A DNA stretch of 64,000 bases from Pseudomonas karstica (GTDB taxonomy: Bacteria > Pseudomonadota > Gammaproteobacteria > Pseudomonadales > Pseudomonadaceae), in NCBI RefSeq assembly GCF_009707515.1, contig NZ_WLYI01000011.1:1-64000 (forward strand), in the 5' to 3' direction. Below the pieces are notes generated by a model. The model had not been told where the DNA came from, did not search any database, and saw only the letters and a list, made by a program, of their open reading frames with translations. A program made the translations under genes and the position numbers. Positions 27,261-36,447 of this stretch are shown piece after piece; positions within the stretch are counted from its first letter, which is position 1, and the number at the start of each line of letters is the position of its first letter.

Positions 27261-28682
27261 TCATTTACGTAAGGCTACCTTCGACGCATCTGGTTCGAGG
27301 GAGTCCCGCTCCCGATCAAACGCCAAATAGTACTTGTTGACATTATTAACATAGCTGACGCCGCCCATCCCCAACCGCTCCATGGCAATGCGCTCGACCT
27401 GGAAGAACCACTGGTTGGGGTTCAATCCGCGGCGTCGGGCTTCGGCGCGCATGCTTTGTACCCGCTCCGGCCCCATGTTGTAGGCCGCCAGGATAAACGC
27501 CATGCGCTCACGCTCATTAAGCTTGGGGCTGGCGAAAAACTTGCGCCGGATCAGCGCCAGGTAACGTGCGCCCGCCTGTACATTTTTATCCAGGGTCTGG
27601 ATATTGTTGACCCCTACCCGCCTGGCTGCCGACGGTGTGATCTGCATCAGCCCGGTAGGAGCCCTGCTGTTTTTCACAGCCGGATCAAGAGACGACTCCT
27701 TGTACGCCAGCGCAGCCAGGTTCAGCCAATCCATGCCTTGTTTGCGGGCATGCTTCTGCAACACCGGGCGCAGTTTTTCCAGGCGCTGACGATCGGCCCG
27801 GGACAATGGATAACGCACGCGATACAGGCGACGGTAGATATTCTGGAAAGCCACATCCTGGCCAGACGGGGGTTTGTAGGTTTTCAGGAAGCGGTCAATG
27901 CTGGTTCGCAGCATCACAGCGTCCTGGCGGACAAACCAGTACTCCTCACCCGGCTCGCTGATGGTTACCTGCCGATCAAAACGTAGCTTGGGCAGGACCT
28001 TTGACCAGCGTAGGGCAATCGGGCGCTCGACGATGGTCAGGTGAAAAATTCCGGCATGGACCATTTCCAGCACATCTTCCACCGCCAGGCTGGGGTCGAC
28101 CCACTCCACTTTCACCGGTGGTAATTTGCGCAGTGCCAGCTTCTGGTTGATCTGGCTCACCGCGTCCCCCGCCGCACTGCCCGTCGTCAGGGCCAGGGTA
28201 CGGCCAGACAGTTGCTCCACCCGGGTAAGCCGACGCTCGCCCTTGACCCCGACGAGCCATAGCGGCACATCACTGGCGATCGGGGCACTGGCGCTGACCT
28301 TGTCCGTGGCTTTCATATCCAGCAACTCACCGGGAGCCACCAGGTCACCTTCGCCACGCGCCAACGCGCCCAGCAATTGATCCTTGGCTTTGGGAATGAT
28401 CTTGAGGTGGATTGCCTGACCGTTACGGGCGTGACCATTGAGGTATTGCTCAAAGGCACGCAAGCGATGGTATTCAACACCGATGGCCTGGCCCCGGACC
28501 TGGCCGGAGCTGTTGCGGCTCTGGTTGATCAATACGCGCAAGGTGCGGCTGCTGCGAATTTGCGTCAGGTCGCGGACCTTGCCCGGCTTGGTCACTTCCG
28601 GCGGCCCGGCCGGACGCGCAACCGCTGCAGTCGGTAGCAGTAACGTCAGGCACAACATGAGCAACACCGAGGGTCGGATCAT
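27261..28682 (-). CDS. MltF-like membrane-associated lytic transglycosylase
   Basis: The 473-residue precursor has a signal peptide ([22 protein letters not shown]). A solute-binding (SBP_bac_3-like) domain spans about residues 35-270 ([30 protein letters not shown]) and an SLT catalytic domain spans about 290-440. The catalytic Glu is in [13 protein letters not shown], followed by [10 protein letters not shown] and [14 protein letters not shown]. This is the MltF architecture, cleaving glycan strands with 1,6-anhydro-muramyl products. GGAG lies five bases before ATG 28682. I believe Pseudomonas species carry a second MltF paralogue of this kind; no lipobox is seen. Confidence 0.9.
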   Translation of the reverse strand: MIRPSVLLMLCLTLLLPTAAVARPAGPPEVTKPGKVRDLTQIRSSRTLRVLINQSRNSSGQVRGQAIGVEYHRLRAFEQYLNGHARNGQAIHLKIIPKAKDQLLGALARGEGDLVAPGELLDMKATDKVSASAPIASDVPLWLVGVKGERRLTRVEQLSGRTLALTTGSAAGDAVSQINQKLALRKLPPVKVEWVDPSLAVEDVLEMVHAGIFHLTIVERPIALRWSKVLPKLRFDRQVTISEPGEEYWFVRQDAVMLRTSIDRFLKTYKPPSGQDVAFQNIYRRLYRVRYPLSRADRQRLEKLRPVLQKHARKQGMDWLNLAALAYKESSLDPAVKNSRAPTGLMQITPSAARRVGVNNIQTLDKNVQAGARYLALIRRKFFASPKLNERERMAFILAAYNMGPERVQSMRAEARRRGLNPNQWFFQVERIAMERLGMGGVSYVNNVNKYYLAFDRERDSLEPDASKVALRK

Positions 28683-28917
28683 CCGTTCTCCGGAAAAACT
28701 ACGGTCCAAGGCCTCATCCACGACAAAGCATTGGGGAACACAAACAGAGCGCAATGAGCGCAAGCGTTGGTCGCAAGGGTGGCACAGCAAAAGGCGCCCG
28801 GCCAACCACGGTGTTGCTTACGACATTCAAAGACAGCGTCAACTCGTTGTAGTTCTTGGTTTTTCTTATAAACCTACAGCTCTGATATGCTTTCCGACCG
28901 CAGGCGGAGATAGCACC

Positions 28918-29739
28918 ATGCAACTCATTGATATCGGCGTCAACCTGACCAACCCAAGTTTCGACGACAAGCATCAGGTCGTACTCGACCGTGCGTACGC
29001 CGCCGGGGTCAACCAATTGGTCCTTACCGGTACCAGCGTGGAAGGCAGCGAACAGGCCCTTGAACTCTGCCACCGGCTGGATGAAACCGGCCAACGATTA
29101 TTCGCCACTGGCGGTATTCATCCCCATACCGCCAGTGACTGGAACGCCGACAGTGCCCAACGCCTGCGCGCCTTGCTCAAGGAAAACCGCGTGCGTGCCG
29201 TCGGCGAATGCGGGCTGGACTTCAACCGGGATTTCTCACCGCGCCCGCAACAGGAAAAGGTCCTCGAAGAACACCTGGCACTGGCCGTGGAACTCAAGCT
29301 GCCGGTGTTTCTCCATGAACGTGACGCCAACCAGCGCTTGCTGGAGATCCTGCGGGACTATCGCGATCACCTGTGCGCTGCCGTGGTGCACTGCTTCACC
29401 GGTGAACAGCGGGCGTTATTCAGTTACCTCGACCTGGACCTGCATATCGGCATCACCGGCTGGATATGCGATGAGCGTCGTGGGACACACCTGCATCCAC
29501 TGGTCAGGGAAATTCCCCGGGGCCGTCTGATGCTGGAAAGCGATGCGCCGTACCTGCTACCGCGCACCTTGCGACCCAAGCCTAAAAATGGCCGCAACGA
29601 GCCCGCCTACTTGCCGGAAGTCTTGCGCGAAGTCGCCCTGCACCGGGAGGAAAGCGTGGACGACCTGGCACAACACAGCAGCGCCTGCGCCCGGGCCTTT
29701 TTTGGGCTACCTGTTTTTGAAATGCCTGTAGCGGATTGA
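28918..29739 (+). CDS. TatD-family metal-dependent DNase
   Basis: The 273-residue TIM-barrel hydrolase starts [17 protein letters not shown]. Metal ligands sit in [32 protein letters not shown] and LESDAPYL, matching TatD, a Mg-dependent 3'-5' exonuclease of DNA repair and nuclease debris clearance. GGAG lies eight bases before ATG 28918. The gene is divergent from the transglycosylase and is monocistronic or joined with the small membrane protein after it. Not part of a Tat operon here. Confidence 0.9.
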   Translation: MQLIDIGVNLTNPSFDDKHQVVLDRAYAAGVNQLVLTGTSVEGSEQALELCHRLDETGQRLFATGGIHPHTASDWNADSAQRLRALLKENRVRAVGECGLDFNRDFSPRPQQEKVLEEHLALAVELKLPVFLHERDANQRLLEILRDYRDHLCAAVVHCFTGEQRALFSYLDLDLHIGITGWICDERRGTHLHPLVREIPRGRLMLESDAPYLLPRTLRPKPKNGRNEPAYLPEVLREVALHREESVDDLAQHSSACARAFFGLPVFEMPVAD

Positions 29740-29893
29740 CGCGGCGCGCGGTAGCCACCTTGGCCAGAAAATTGAGCCGGGCGGTTGGCCTGTTGACGTT
29801 ATAGCTATAGCCCCGATAGCCAGCCTTGATTCGCGCGACTCCCCTGCCCAGCCTAAACTCCGTTCAAGTTGTTTCAGAACAGAGGATTCCATC

Positions 29894-30166
29894 ATGGGCA
29901 AACGTCATCCCAACCTTCCCGCCTGGCAATGGCGCACCCCGCCGCGCAGCCACCAGCACGGGACCAACCATGCATTGCAACTGATTGCCCTGCCACTGTT
30001 CACCATTGGCTTCCTGCTGATGGTTTCCGGGGTGTTCAGCCTGAACCTGGCGAGTGTCGCCGTCGGTGTCGTTGGATTGCTGGCCGCCGTGGCGCTGCAG
30101 CATCACGGCCGCAACCTGGAAGCTCGCGCTAGCGAGGCCAGCAGCGATCAGCATCTGTTGGTCTGA
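29894..30166 (+). CDS. Small predicted membrane protein, 90 residues
   Basis: The N-terminus is soluble and rich in His/Pro/Trp (MGKRHPNLPAWQWRTPPRSHQ), followed by two closely spaced membrane helices at about residues 28-49 and 52-68 (LIALPLFTIGFLLMVSGVFSL; VAVGVVGLLAAVALQH) and a polar tail. AGAGGA lies just before ATG 29894. It lies convergently with the thioesterase gene, four bases from its stop codon. I recognise the type as a conserved Pseudomonas small membrane protein without known function. Confidence 0.65.
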   Translation: MGKRHPNLPAWQWRTPPRSHQHGTNHALQLIALPLFTIGFLLMVSGVFSLNLASVAVGVVGLLAAVALQHHGRNLEARASEASSDQHLLV

Positions 30167-30170
30167 AGGG

Positions 30171-30968
30171 TCAGGCGAACACCACTACGGTTTGCCGGCT
30201 CAAGGCAATCAATTGGCCGTGAGGGCTCCACAACGCGGCGGCAGCATGGCCATAGCCATCGCGGGCATGTTCGATCTGCACGTGATACTGGCACCAGTCC
30301 AGGGTGGTGAGATCTTGCAACGGTTGGACGAACTCGATGGTCCAGGTCAAGGTACTGCCCGGCGCCGGTTTGCTCAGGTGCGGAAGCAGGGCTGGCGGCC
30401 AGGCATCCACCAACGCGAGGATGTAGGCTTCAGTCAGCGGCTCTTCCTTCACGTCCCCACGCAACCTCACCCAACCGCCCATTTCACGCGACTTATTAGC
30501 GGTAAATGGCAGCCCGCCGACGCTCCAGCGCATGGCCAGGTGGCCCATGAACTCAGGCGTCACGCCTTTGATGTAAGGCAACTCCTGGCATTCATCCCAG
30601 TGCTTGAACGTGGGCGCCGGTTCGGCCACGACGTTGATCTCTGAGGGTCGCGAAGCACCGAAGCTGGCTTGCATCAGCGTCATCACCTCACCGTTCTGCA
30701 CCACCCGGCCCAGTAACTGGCTGACGGCCTTGCCTTCACGCAGCACTTGGACTTCATAGCGTGCCGGCACGTCCGGCGCCACCGGCCCGACAAAGGTAAT
30801 GGCCAGCGACCGCAGCGGCCGATCCGCCGGCACCCTGGCGCGCAGCGCTTCGTACTGCAAGGCGGCAACCAGGCCACCAAACGTGGCACGCCCCTGGGCC
30901 CAATCGGCCGGGATCGTCACGTTCAGGGGATTGCTGCGGGCAGCGTCGAGCAAATCACTAAAGCGCAT
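30171..30968 (-). CDS. Acyl-CoA thioesterase, TesB-like double hotdog
   Basis: The 265-residue protein contains two fused hotdog folds: TFGGLVAALQYEALRARVP and RSLAITFVGPVAPD in the first, and TLTWTIEFVQPLQDL and YGHAAAALWSPHGQLIALSRQ in the second. These match the TesB/acyl-CoA thioesterase II-like family, where Asp-Gln-Thr residues hydrolyse acyl-CoA. Length is typical. It stands alone between convergent and divergent neighbours. Chain-length preference is unknown. Confidence 0.85.
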   Translation of the reverse strand: MRFSDLLDAARSNPLNVTIPADWAQGRATFGGLVAALQYEALRARVPADRPLRSLAITFVGPVAPDVPARYEVQVLREGKAVSQLLGRVVQNGEVMTLMQASFGASRPSEINVVAEPAPTFKHWDECQELPYIKGVTPEFMGHLAMRWSVGGLPFTANKSREMGGWVRLRGDVKEEPLTEAYILALVDAWPPALLPHLSKPAPGSTLTWTIEFVQPLQDLTTLDWCQYHVQIEHARDGYGHAAAALWSPHGQLIALSRQTVVVFA

Positions 30969-31065
30969 GGCGACCTCAATACAAAGGAAAACAATTGAGG
31001 AATCTTAACCAGCGCATGGCCCGGGCACACCATCTATTCCGGCCAAACAAGCGGACAGATAAGCC

Positions 31066-31833
31066 TTAACCCGCGAAACAGTCGGCGCTCAATTTATCCA
31101 GCACCCGATCCGCCTTCCCTTCAGCGTGGGCCATGGTTCGATGCCAGACCGCAACACAAGGCTGCAAGTCTGCCTGATGTTCGGCCTGGGCCAGCCATTG
31201 CCAGCAATCGTGCCAATCACCCAGTGCGCTTTGGGCCGCCTTGAGGCGTGACATGGTTTTATTCGGCAACTTGCCCAATTGCGGGTAGGCCTCTGCCGCA
31301 TAGCGCACACGCTTGATCAACAGGCGCAAGCGGTGACGGTCGTGGTCGGGGTCGTGCAATGCCTCATCAAGCCTTTGCCATTGCTTGGCCAGGCGTTTTT
31401 CAATACGCGAGTGCAGTCCCTTGAGCAGCTTTTGCCGCTGGGAAGCGCGGATAAATCGCGGGAATGCATCGAGAATCAGCAACAGTTGCGCCAACTCGGG
31501 CGCTTGGGCCACCTGGCGATAGGTGCCAGGTTGTTGCGCCATGCGCCGCGCCGCGGCCTCGTGATAGCCATGCTGATGAAGGTAGGCCGCCAGGACTTCA
31601 CGGTCGCGAAGCGGCGTAGTCAATTGCCCAACGCCGCTGGCGGCCGCTTCCAACTGTTCGATACCGGGCAACCCGCGCAACGGTCGCAGCAGGCTGCGCA
31701 GGCGTCGCACCGTGATGCGCAGGTCATGCAGGGACTCATCGTCCGTGACGGCTGCAAGGCGAGCCTGGCAGTTCAGCAACCCAACTTCCAGGCCAATGAC
31801 CTGAGCGACTAACTGATCTACCAAGGCAGACAT
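31066..31833 (-). CDS. CHAD-domain protein
   Basis: The 255-residue all-helical protein has a Conserved Histidine Alpha-helical Domain: LHDLRITVRRLRSLLRPL, DPDHDRHRLRLLIKRVRYAAEAYPQLG and LGDWHDCWQWLAQ. The many Arg and His residues on the helices bind inorganic polyphosphate in characterised CHAD proteins and target them to polyphosphate granules. No CYTH triphosphatase domain is fused or adjacent. The stand-alone gene is followed by a gap and preceded upstream by a small lipoprotein on the same strand. Confidence 0.9.
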   Translation of the reverse strand: MSALVDQLVAQVIGLEVGLLNCQARLAAVTDDESLHDLRITVRRLRSLLRPLRGLPGIEQLEAAASGVGQLTTPLRDREVLAAYLHQHGYHEAAARRMAQQPGTYRQVAQAPELAQLLLILDAFPRFIRASQRQKLLKGLHSRIEKRLAKQWQRLDEALHDPDHDRHRLRLLIKRVRYAAEAYPQLGKLPNKTMSRLKAAQSALGDWHDCWQWLAQAEHQADLQPCVAVWHRTMAHAEGKADRVLDKLSADCFAG

Positions 31834-31900
31834 CGTTTACCTCTCGTTATTTACACCCGTGCGATAGCGCAACCTCGTTTCACTCGTCAGCAGCGACAGA

Positions 31901-32179
31901 TCAACGCCCGGCACGGGACTCACGAATGTAGAAACGGGCTTTCTCGGCCTTGTTGGAGCAACCTTCGAAAGCTTCGAATTGCTGCTGGGTCTTGGCACCT
32001 GTCAGCAGGGACAGTGCCTTGGAATAACTCACGGTGCCGGCAAAACCCTCGGCCTTGGCCAAGTCCAGCTCTTTCCAGGCCGAATCCAGCTGCGAGCCGC
32101 AGCTATCGCGATAAGCAGTTTTGCCAGCGCAACCGGCCAGCGCCAACACGATCACAGGCAAACACATCCAGGCTTTCAT
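31901..32179 (-). CDS. Small outer-membrane-type lipoprotein
   Basis: The 92-residue precursor has a signal peptide with lipobox LAGC at about residue 18, so the mature protein is about 75 residues and lipid-anchored. Two further cysteines (DSCGS and FEGCSN) could form a disulfide. The helical core (SAWKELDLAKAEGFAGTVSYSKALSLLTGAKTQQQFE) looks tetratricopeptide-like. ATG 32179 has GAGG eight bases upstream. No characterised homologue is recognised. Confidence 0.8.
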   Translation of the reverse strand: MKAWMCLPVIVLALAGCAGKTAYRDSCGSQLDSAWKELDLAKAEGFAGTVSYSKALSLLTGAKTQQQFEAFEGCSNKAEKARFYIRESRAGR

Positions 32180-32394
32180 CAATGACACCTCAAAATAAAG
32201 AACAACAGTCGTGGGATGTAGACGTTACCTACAACAAAAAGTGCCTTGCCAGGCGGCCTGAAATCCAAACACCCATTGCCAAAGCATACCCGAGCGCAAG
32301 GGTACCTTCGCAAAATAATCCATGGAACGCCGAAGATTGAAGCCACTCCTCGATGGGTGCATTGTGAACATCTGTTTTGCGAAGGACCTGGATC

Positions 32395-33432
32395 ATGAAG
32401 AAACGTGTTGCACTGGTACTGGGCTCCGGCGGCGCCCGGGGTTACGCCCATATTGGCGTGATCGAAGAAATTGAAAAGCGTGGCTATGACATCGCCTGTG
32501 TCGCCGGCTGTTCCATGGGGGCGGTAGTGGGCGGGATCTATGCCGCTGGCAAGCTGGACGACTATCGAAACTGGATCGAAAGCCTGGATTATCTGGACGT
32601 ACTGCGCCTGGTAGACGTGAGCTTTCGTCTCGGTGCCATACGCGGCGAAAAGGTCTTCGGGCAGATCCGCAAGATCGTCGGCGAGATCAATATCGAAGAT
32701 CTGCGCATTCCCTACACAGCGGTGGCCACCGACCTGACCAACCAGCAGGAAATCTGGTTCCAGGAAGGCTGCCTGCACCAGGCCATGCGGGCTTCAGCCG
32801 CGATTCCCAGCCTCTTCACCCCGGTGATGCAGGGCAATCGCATGCTGGTGGACGGTGGCCTGCTCAACCCGCTGCCCATCGTGCCGGTGGTGTCGAGTCA
32901 TTGCGACCTGATCATCGCGGTCAACCTCAATTCCACCAACCAGCAGCATTACCAACTGCCAGTGATTCAGCGTCCAGCGGCATTCAAGAGTCGCTTTAAC
33001 AACCTGGTACAGTCCTTGGGATCGCATCTGCCGTTTCGTCGCAAGCAGGCCGAGCAGTTATTGTTGCTGGAGCAGGAAGCGCTACTGGCCCAGGCGGCCG
33101 ATATCAACCCGTGGCTGGACTCTGCCAAACCCGAGGCACAACAGCCCGCCGCTGCCCCGGAAAAAGCCGGGGCACCGAAGTCTGCCACTGGTTCGTTCAT
33201 TATCGACAACGTCGGCCCTGCATCGCTGCTGGACCTGATCAACCAGAGTTTCGAGGTGATGCAAACCTCATTGGCGCAGTACAAGATCGCGGGTTATCCG
33301 CCGGACATTCTGATTAACGTGCCGAAGCGGGTGTGTCGGTTTTTCGAGTTTTACAAGGCTCCGGAGTTGATCGCATTGGGGCGGGAGATTGCCAGCGATA
33401 CGCTGGACCGGTATGAGAGTGAGCAGCACTGA
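32395..33432 (+). CDS. Patatin-like phospholipase (RssA-type)
   Basis: The 345-residue cytoplasmic-type protein has the patatin catalytic dyad: the oxyanion loop GSGGARG at residues 10-16, the nucleophile elbow GCSMG near residue 38-42, and the Asp in VDGGLLNPLP near residue 152. The family includes RssA of E. coli and patatin phospholipases that cleave acyl chains from glycerolipids. AAGGA lies about eight bases before ATG 32395. The C-terminal 100 residues are variable and Ala/Pro-rich (PEAQQPAAAPEKAGAPK). It is followed by the repeat element starting about 80 bases later. Confidence 0.88.
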   Translation: MKKRVALVLGSGGARGYAHIGVIEEIEKRGYDIACVAGCSMGAVVGGIYAAGKLDDYRNWIESLDYLDVLRLVDVSFRLGAIRGEKVFGQIRKIVGEINIEDLRIPYTAVATDLTNQQEIWFQEGCLHQAMRASAAIPSLFTPVMQGNRMLVDGGLLNPLPIVPVVSSHCDLIIAVNLNSTNQQHYQLPVIQRPAAFKSRFNNLVQSLGSHLPFRRKQAEQLLLLEQEALLAQAADINPWLDSAKPEAQQPAAAPEKAGAPKSATGSFIIDNVGPASLLDLINQSFEVMQTSLAQYKIAGYPPDILINVPKRVCRFFEFYKAPELIALGREIASDTLDRYESEQH

Positions 33433-33513
33433 GTTCTTTAGTGAGGTCAGTTGTTTGGGGTCTGTACATCTTTGCTAGCGGGATTTTTTGGGTTGGTTGG
33501 TTGGTTGGAGTAC

Positions 33514-34122
33514 ATATCCGTTGCTGTGGTCACGGCTGCGTATGGTTTCGCTTTTACAGCGACTCACTTTGGAAAAGCCCCAAAGTAAGCAAAGGGCTCT
33601 TGCCCCCACCACTTGGTGCCTCGCCCAGACTCGGCATGCCCGAACGCAGGCATTACTCCGTGGGCCGCCCAAGATCAAAAGCCAGAGCAGAGCGGTCTTC
33701 TGTAGGAGCGAGCTTGCTCGCGAAAAACCTGAGGACGCCTCGGGGTACCAGATTTCCCGCGTTATCGTTAACGACCTTCGCGAGCAAGCTCGCTCCTACA
33801 GGGGGAATGTATTCACAAAATCAGGTCGGCTGTCAGGCCGCCGTGCTTGTGATGTTGATCTGAAGCGCCCCGTTAAACCACGATGGCCGGAGTCCGGCAT
33901 TGATTCGGGGGGTAAACCGGCAGGACGCCGGTTTAGCCGCACTGGGCCAGGGATGGCCCATTGCGGCGGCCCCCCGAATCAATGTCGGAGTACGGGCACA
34001 CCGAGCCTGAGCGAGGTGCCGAGTGGTGGGGCAAGAGCCCTTTGGTTACTTTGGGGCTCTTTTCCAAAGTGACCCGCCGTAAGGGCGGAACCCTACGCAG
34101 CCGTGACCACAGCAACGGATAT
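33514..34122. repeat. Long inverted-repeat element of Pseudomonas intergenic type
   Basis: The arm 33514-33670 and the arm 33965-34122 are inverted copies of each other at roughly 80 percent identity over about 155 bases. Each begins with the motif ATATCCGTTGCTGTGGTCAC, reading inward. Near the centre, CCGGCATTGATTCGGGGGG (about 33894) and CCCCCCGAATCAATG (about 33970) form a further nested pair, with shorter hairpins between. A REPIN lies between the arms. No transposase gene, direct repeat or terminal target duplication is evident. The element carries several spurious open frames. Confidence 0.85.
33701..33801. repeat. REPIN (paired inverted REP elements)
   Basis: Two nearly perfect inverted REPs bound the segment. 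The first starts TGTAGGAGCGAGCTTGCTCG at 33701 and the second ends with the complement GAGCAAGCTCGCTCCTACA at 33801. Each has the GTAG head and the GAGCGAGCTTGCTC stem of the main P. fluorescens REP class, and the 53 bases between them fold further. Total length of 101 is normal for a REPIN, which is mobilised in trans by a RAYT transposase not present in this window. Confidence 0.88.
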
Positions 34123-34140
34123 GCCCCCCTCCGCATGTGC

Positions 34141-34167
34141 TATATAGTCAGCCAAGCAAGTGCTTGG
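34141..34167 (+). promoter_or_regulatory. Candidate promoter -10 and operator before the acyl-CoA ligase operon
   Basis: TATATA at 34141-34146 could be a -10 element. It is followed at 34152-34167 by the perfect palindrome CCAAGCA-AG-TGCTTGG, about 40 bases before the ligase ATG. The position just downstream of a -10 fits repression by a dimeric, TetR-type or LacI-type regulator. Which protein binds is unknown; no such regulator is adjacent. Confidence 0.5.
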
Positions 34168-34208
34168 TTGGCTATCGCGGATCATCGCAGCACACAGGAG
34201 CGCGCCCC

Positions 34209-35876
34209 ATGTCTGTGGCTTTTCGTTTGCCGTTGCAGGTCTTCTTTGAGCGTGAAGCGCGGCATCCGCGCCAACGTTTTATGGTTCAGCCCATCGGTGG
34301 TGGCGAGGTACAGACCCTCACCTGGAGCGAGGTCGGTCACCAGGCTCGCTGCGCCGCCCACTGGCTGAGGGCGCGGGAGCTGCCTCAAGGCTCGCACATT
34401 GCCCTAATCTCGAAAAACTGCGCCCACTGGATCATTGCCGACCTGGCGATCTGGATGGCCGGACATGTCTCGGTGCCGCTGTACCCCAACCTCACCGCCG
34501 ATTCCGTCGCCCATGTGCTGGAACATTCCGAGGCGGCGCTGGTGTTTATCGGCAAGCTCGACGACTGGCCCTCCATGGTTCGCGGGGTCAAGGCCAGCTT
34601 GCCGACCATCAGCCTGCCGCTGTGCCCCGAGGGTCAATTCGATTTCACCTGGGCCGACCTGCAAGCCTGCTCACCGATCCAGGACGCCCCGGCACCTACC
34701 CCTTCGGATCTGGCCACCATCATCTACACCTCCGGTACCACCGGCTTGCCCAAGGGGGTGATGCACAGCTTCGGCGCGCTTGGTTTTGCCGCTACAAGGG
34801 GCACCGAGTTGTTTGGCCTGGGGGAGGGGGACCGACTGTTGTCGTACCTGCCGCTGTGCCATGTGGCGGAACGGATGTTTGTCGAATTGGCCTCGATCTA
34901 TACCGGGCAGACGGTGTTTTTCGCTGAAAGCCTCGACACCTTTCTCACGGACCTCCGGCGGGCGCGACCTACGGCACTGTTCGGTGTGCCGCGGATCTGG
35001 ACCAAATTCCAGATGGGTGTGTACGCCAAGATTCCGGAAAAACGCCTCGATACCCTGCTGCGCCTGCCGCTTATTGGCAAGCGAGTGGGGCATAAGGTGC
35101 TCGCCGGGTTGGGCCTGGATGCATTGCGCATTGCGCTGTCCGGCGCAGCACCGGTGCCTGAGACGCTGTTGCGCTGGTACCAGCGCCTGGGGTTGGATGT
35201 GCTGGAGGTCTACGGCATGACCGAAGCTTGTGGTTACTCCCATGTGTCTCGCCCCGGCCAGCAGAAAATTGGCTGGATCGGCCTGCCGTGCCCGGATGTC
35301 GAGGTGCGCATTGATCCCACGGGTGAAGTGCAGGTGCGCAGCGCAGCGACCATGCTCGGTTACTTCAAGGACCCGGAGAAAACCGCCGAGAGCCTCACCG
35401 AAGATGGCTTCCTGCGTACTGGCGACAAGGGTGAGCAGGACAGCGAGGGCCGGCTGCGCCTGACCGGGCGCCTCAAGGAAATCTTCAAGACCAGCAAAGG
35501 CAAATACGTGGCCCCGGCGCCCATTGAGAATCGTCTGGCCGAGCATGCGCGAATCGAACAGGTGTGCGTAGTCGGCGATGGGTTGAGCGCGCCCATGGGC
35601 CTGTGTGTGTTGTCGGCGGTGGGCCTGCAAGACGCCGCAGGCCACGCGCGCCAGGCACTGCACGGCAGCCTGGAACGCTTGCTGGAGGAGGTCAACCAAG
35701 CTCTGGATAAACACGAGCGCTTGCGTCAATTAGTGGTGGTGAAAGACAGTTGGGCGGTGGAAAACGGATTCCTGACCCCGACCTTGAAGATCAAGCGTAA
35801 CGTCATCGAATCCACTTACGGGCCACAGTTCCAAGCCTGGAGCGAGCGCTCCGAGGTCGTGCTGTGGCAGGATTGA
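34209..35876 (+). CDS. AMP-binding long-chain acyl-CoA ligase
   Basis: The 555-residue adenylating enzyme has the core motif IIYTSGTTGLPKG near residue 175, LPLCHVAERM, EVYGMTEACGYSH in the middle, and the C-terminal FLRTGDKGEQDSEGRLRLTGRLKEIFKTSKGKYVAP segment that contains the hinge and catalytic Lys. It makes acyl-AMP then acyl-CoA from fatty acid. AGGAG lies about nine bases before ATG 34209. It heads a same-strand run with a hotdog thioesterase and two alpha/beta hydrolases. The chain length is not known; homology to the long-chain (AtuH-like) group is my recollection. Confidence 0.88.
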   Translation: MSVAFRLPLQVFFEREARHPRQRFMVQPIGGGEVQTLTWSEVGHQARCAAHWLRARELPQGSHIALISKNCAHWIIADLAIWMAGHVSVPLYPNLTADSVAHVLEHSEAALVFIGKLDDWPSMVRGVKASLPTISLPLCPEGQFDFTWADLQACSPIQDAPAPTPSDLATIIYTSGTTGLPKGVMHSFGALGFAATRGTELFGLGEGDRLLSYLPLCHVAERMFVELASIYTGQTVFFAESLDTFLTDLRRARPTALFGVPRIWTKFQMGVYAKIPEKRLDTLLRLPLIGKRVGHKVLAGLGLDALRIALSGAAPVPETLLRWYQRLGLDVLEVYGMTEACGYSHVSRPGQQKIGWIGLPCPDVEVRIDPTGEVQVRSAATMLGYFKDPEKTAESLTEDGFLRTGDKGEQDSEGRLRLTGRLKEIFKTSKGKYVAPAPIENRLAEHARIEQVCVVGDGLSAPMGLCVLSAVGLQDAAGHARQALHGSLERLLEEVNQALDKHERLRQLVVVKDSWAVENGFLTPTLKIKRNVIESTYGPQFQAWSERSEVVLWQD

Positions 35877-35906
35877 GACCTTCATAAAATCAATAAGGAC
35901 AGATTA

Positions 35907-36350
35907 ATGAGCCTGTGGCGCACGCAACCTGATATCGAACAACTCAATGCCATTCAAAAAAACACCATTGGTGAAGTGCTGGATATTCGTTTCGAGCGTT
36001 TTGACCAGGAATCGCTGACTGCCAGCATGGTGATCGACCAGCGTACCCACCAGCCATACGGCCTGCTGCACGGCGGGGCCTCGGTGGTGCTGGCGGAAAC
36101 CGTCGGCTCCATGGCCAGCTACCTGTGCATCGACGCCAGCAAGTTCTACTGCGTGGGCCTGGAAATCAATGCCAACCACCTGCGGGGCCTGCGATCGGGA
36201 CGAGTGACGGCGGTGGCCAAGGCGATTCATATCGGGCGTACTACCCATGTCTGGGACATTCGCCTGACCAGCGATGAAGGCAAGGCCAGTTGCGTGTCGC
36301 GGCTGACCATGGCGGTGGTGCCGCTGGGTGAGAATCCATCGGCGCGATAG
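35907..36350 (+). CDS. PaaI-family hotdog thioesterase
   Basis: The 147-residue single hotdog domain contains the family motif LLHGGASVVLAETVGSMAS, in which the conserved acidic residue attacks a thioester, and a hydrophobic strand WDIRLTSDEGKASCVSRLTMAVV. The best parallels are PaaI, EntH and DHNA-CoA-type hydrolases. AAGGAC lies before ATG 35907, 30 bases after the ligase stop. A likely role is release of stalled or wrong acyl-CoA formed by the ligase. Operon membership is inference from spacing. Confidence 0.87.
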   Translation: MSLWRTQPDIEQLNAIQKNTIGEVLDIRFERFDQESLTASMVIDQRTHQPYGLLHGGASVVLAETVGSMASYLCIDASKFYCVGLEINANHLRGLRSGRVTAVAKAIHIGRTTHVWDIRLTSDEGKASCVSRLTMAVVPLGENPSAR

Positions 36351-36447
36351 CCATGGCGTGAGTGTCATCATTCCTGGCAGTTACAGTCATTGCTGTGGCG
36401 GCCGGGCATGGGGACAATCAATTTCTGTTTTCGGTGATGGGTCCAGT

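Noticed and set aside
28438..28917. Upstream extension of the TatD frame to 433 codons
   Set aside because: The extension is antisense to the transglycosylase start region; the TatD fold begins at [10 protein letters not shown] with a good ribosome site at ATG 28918.
33441..34368. Several open frames in the region between patatin and the acyl-CoA ligase
   Set aside because: They lie in a repeat element and have Pseudomonas repeat-encoded peptides such as those often annotated by mistake; no real protein is supported.
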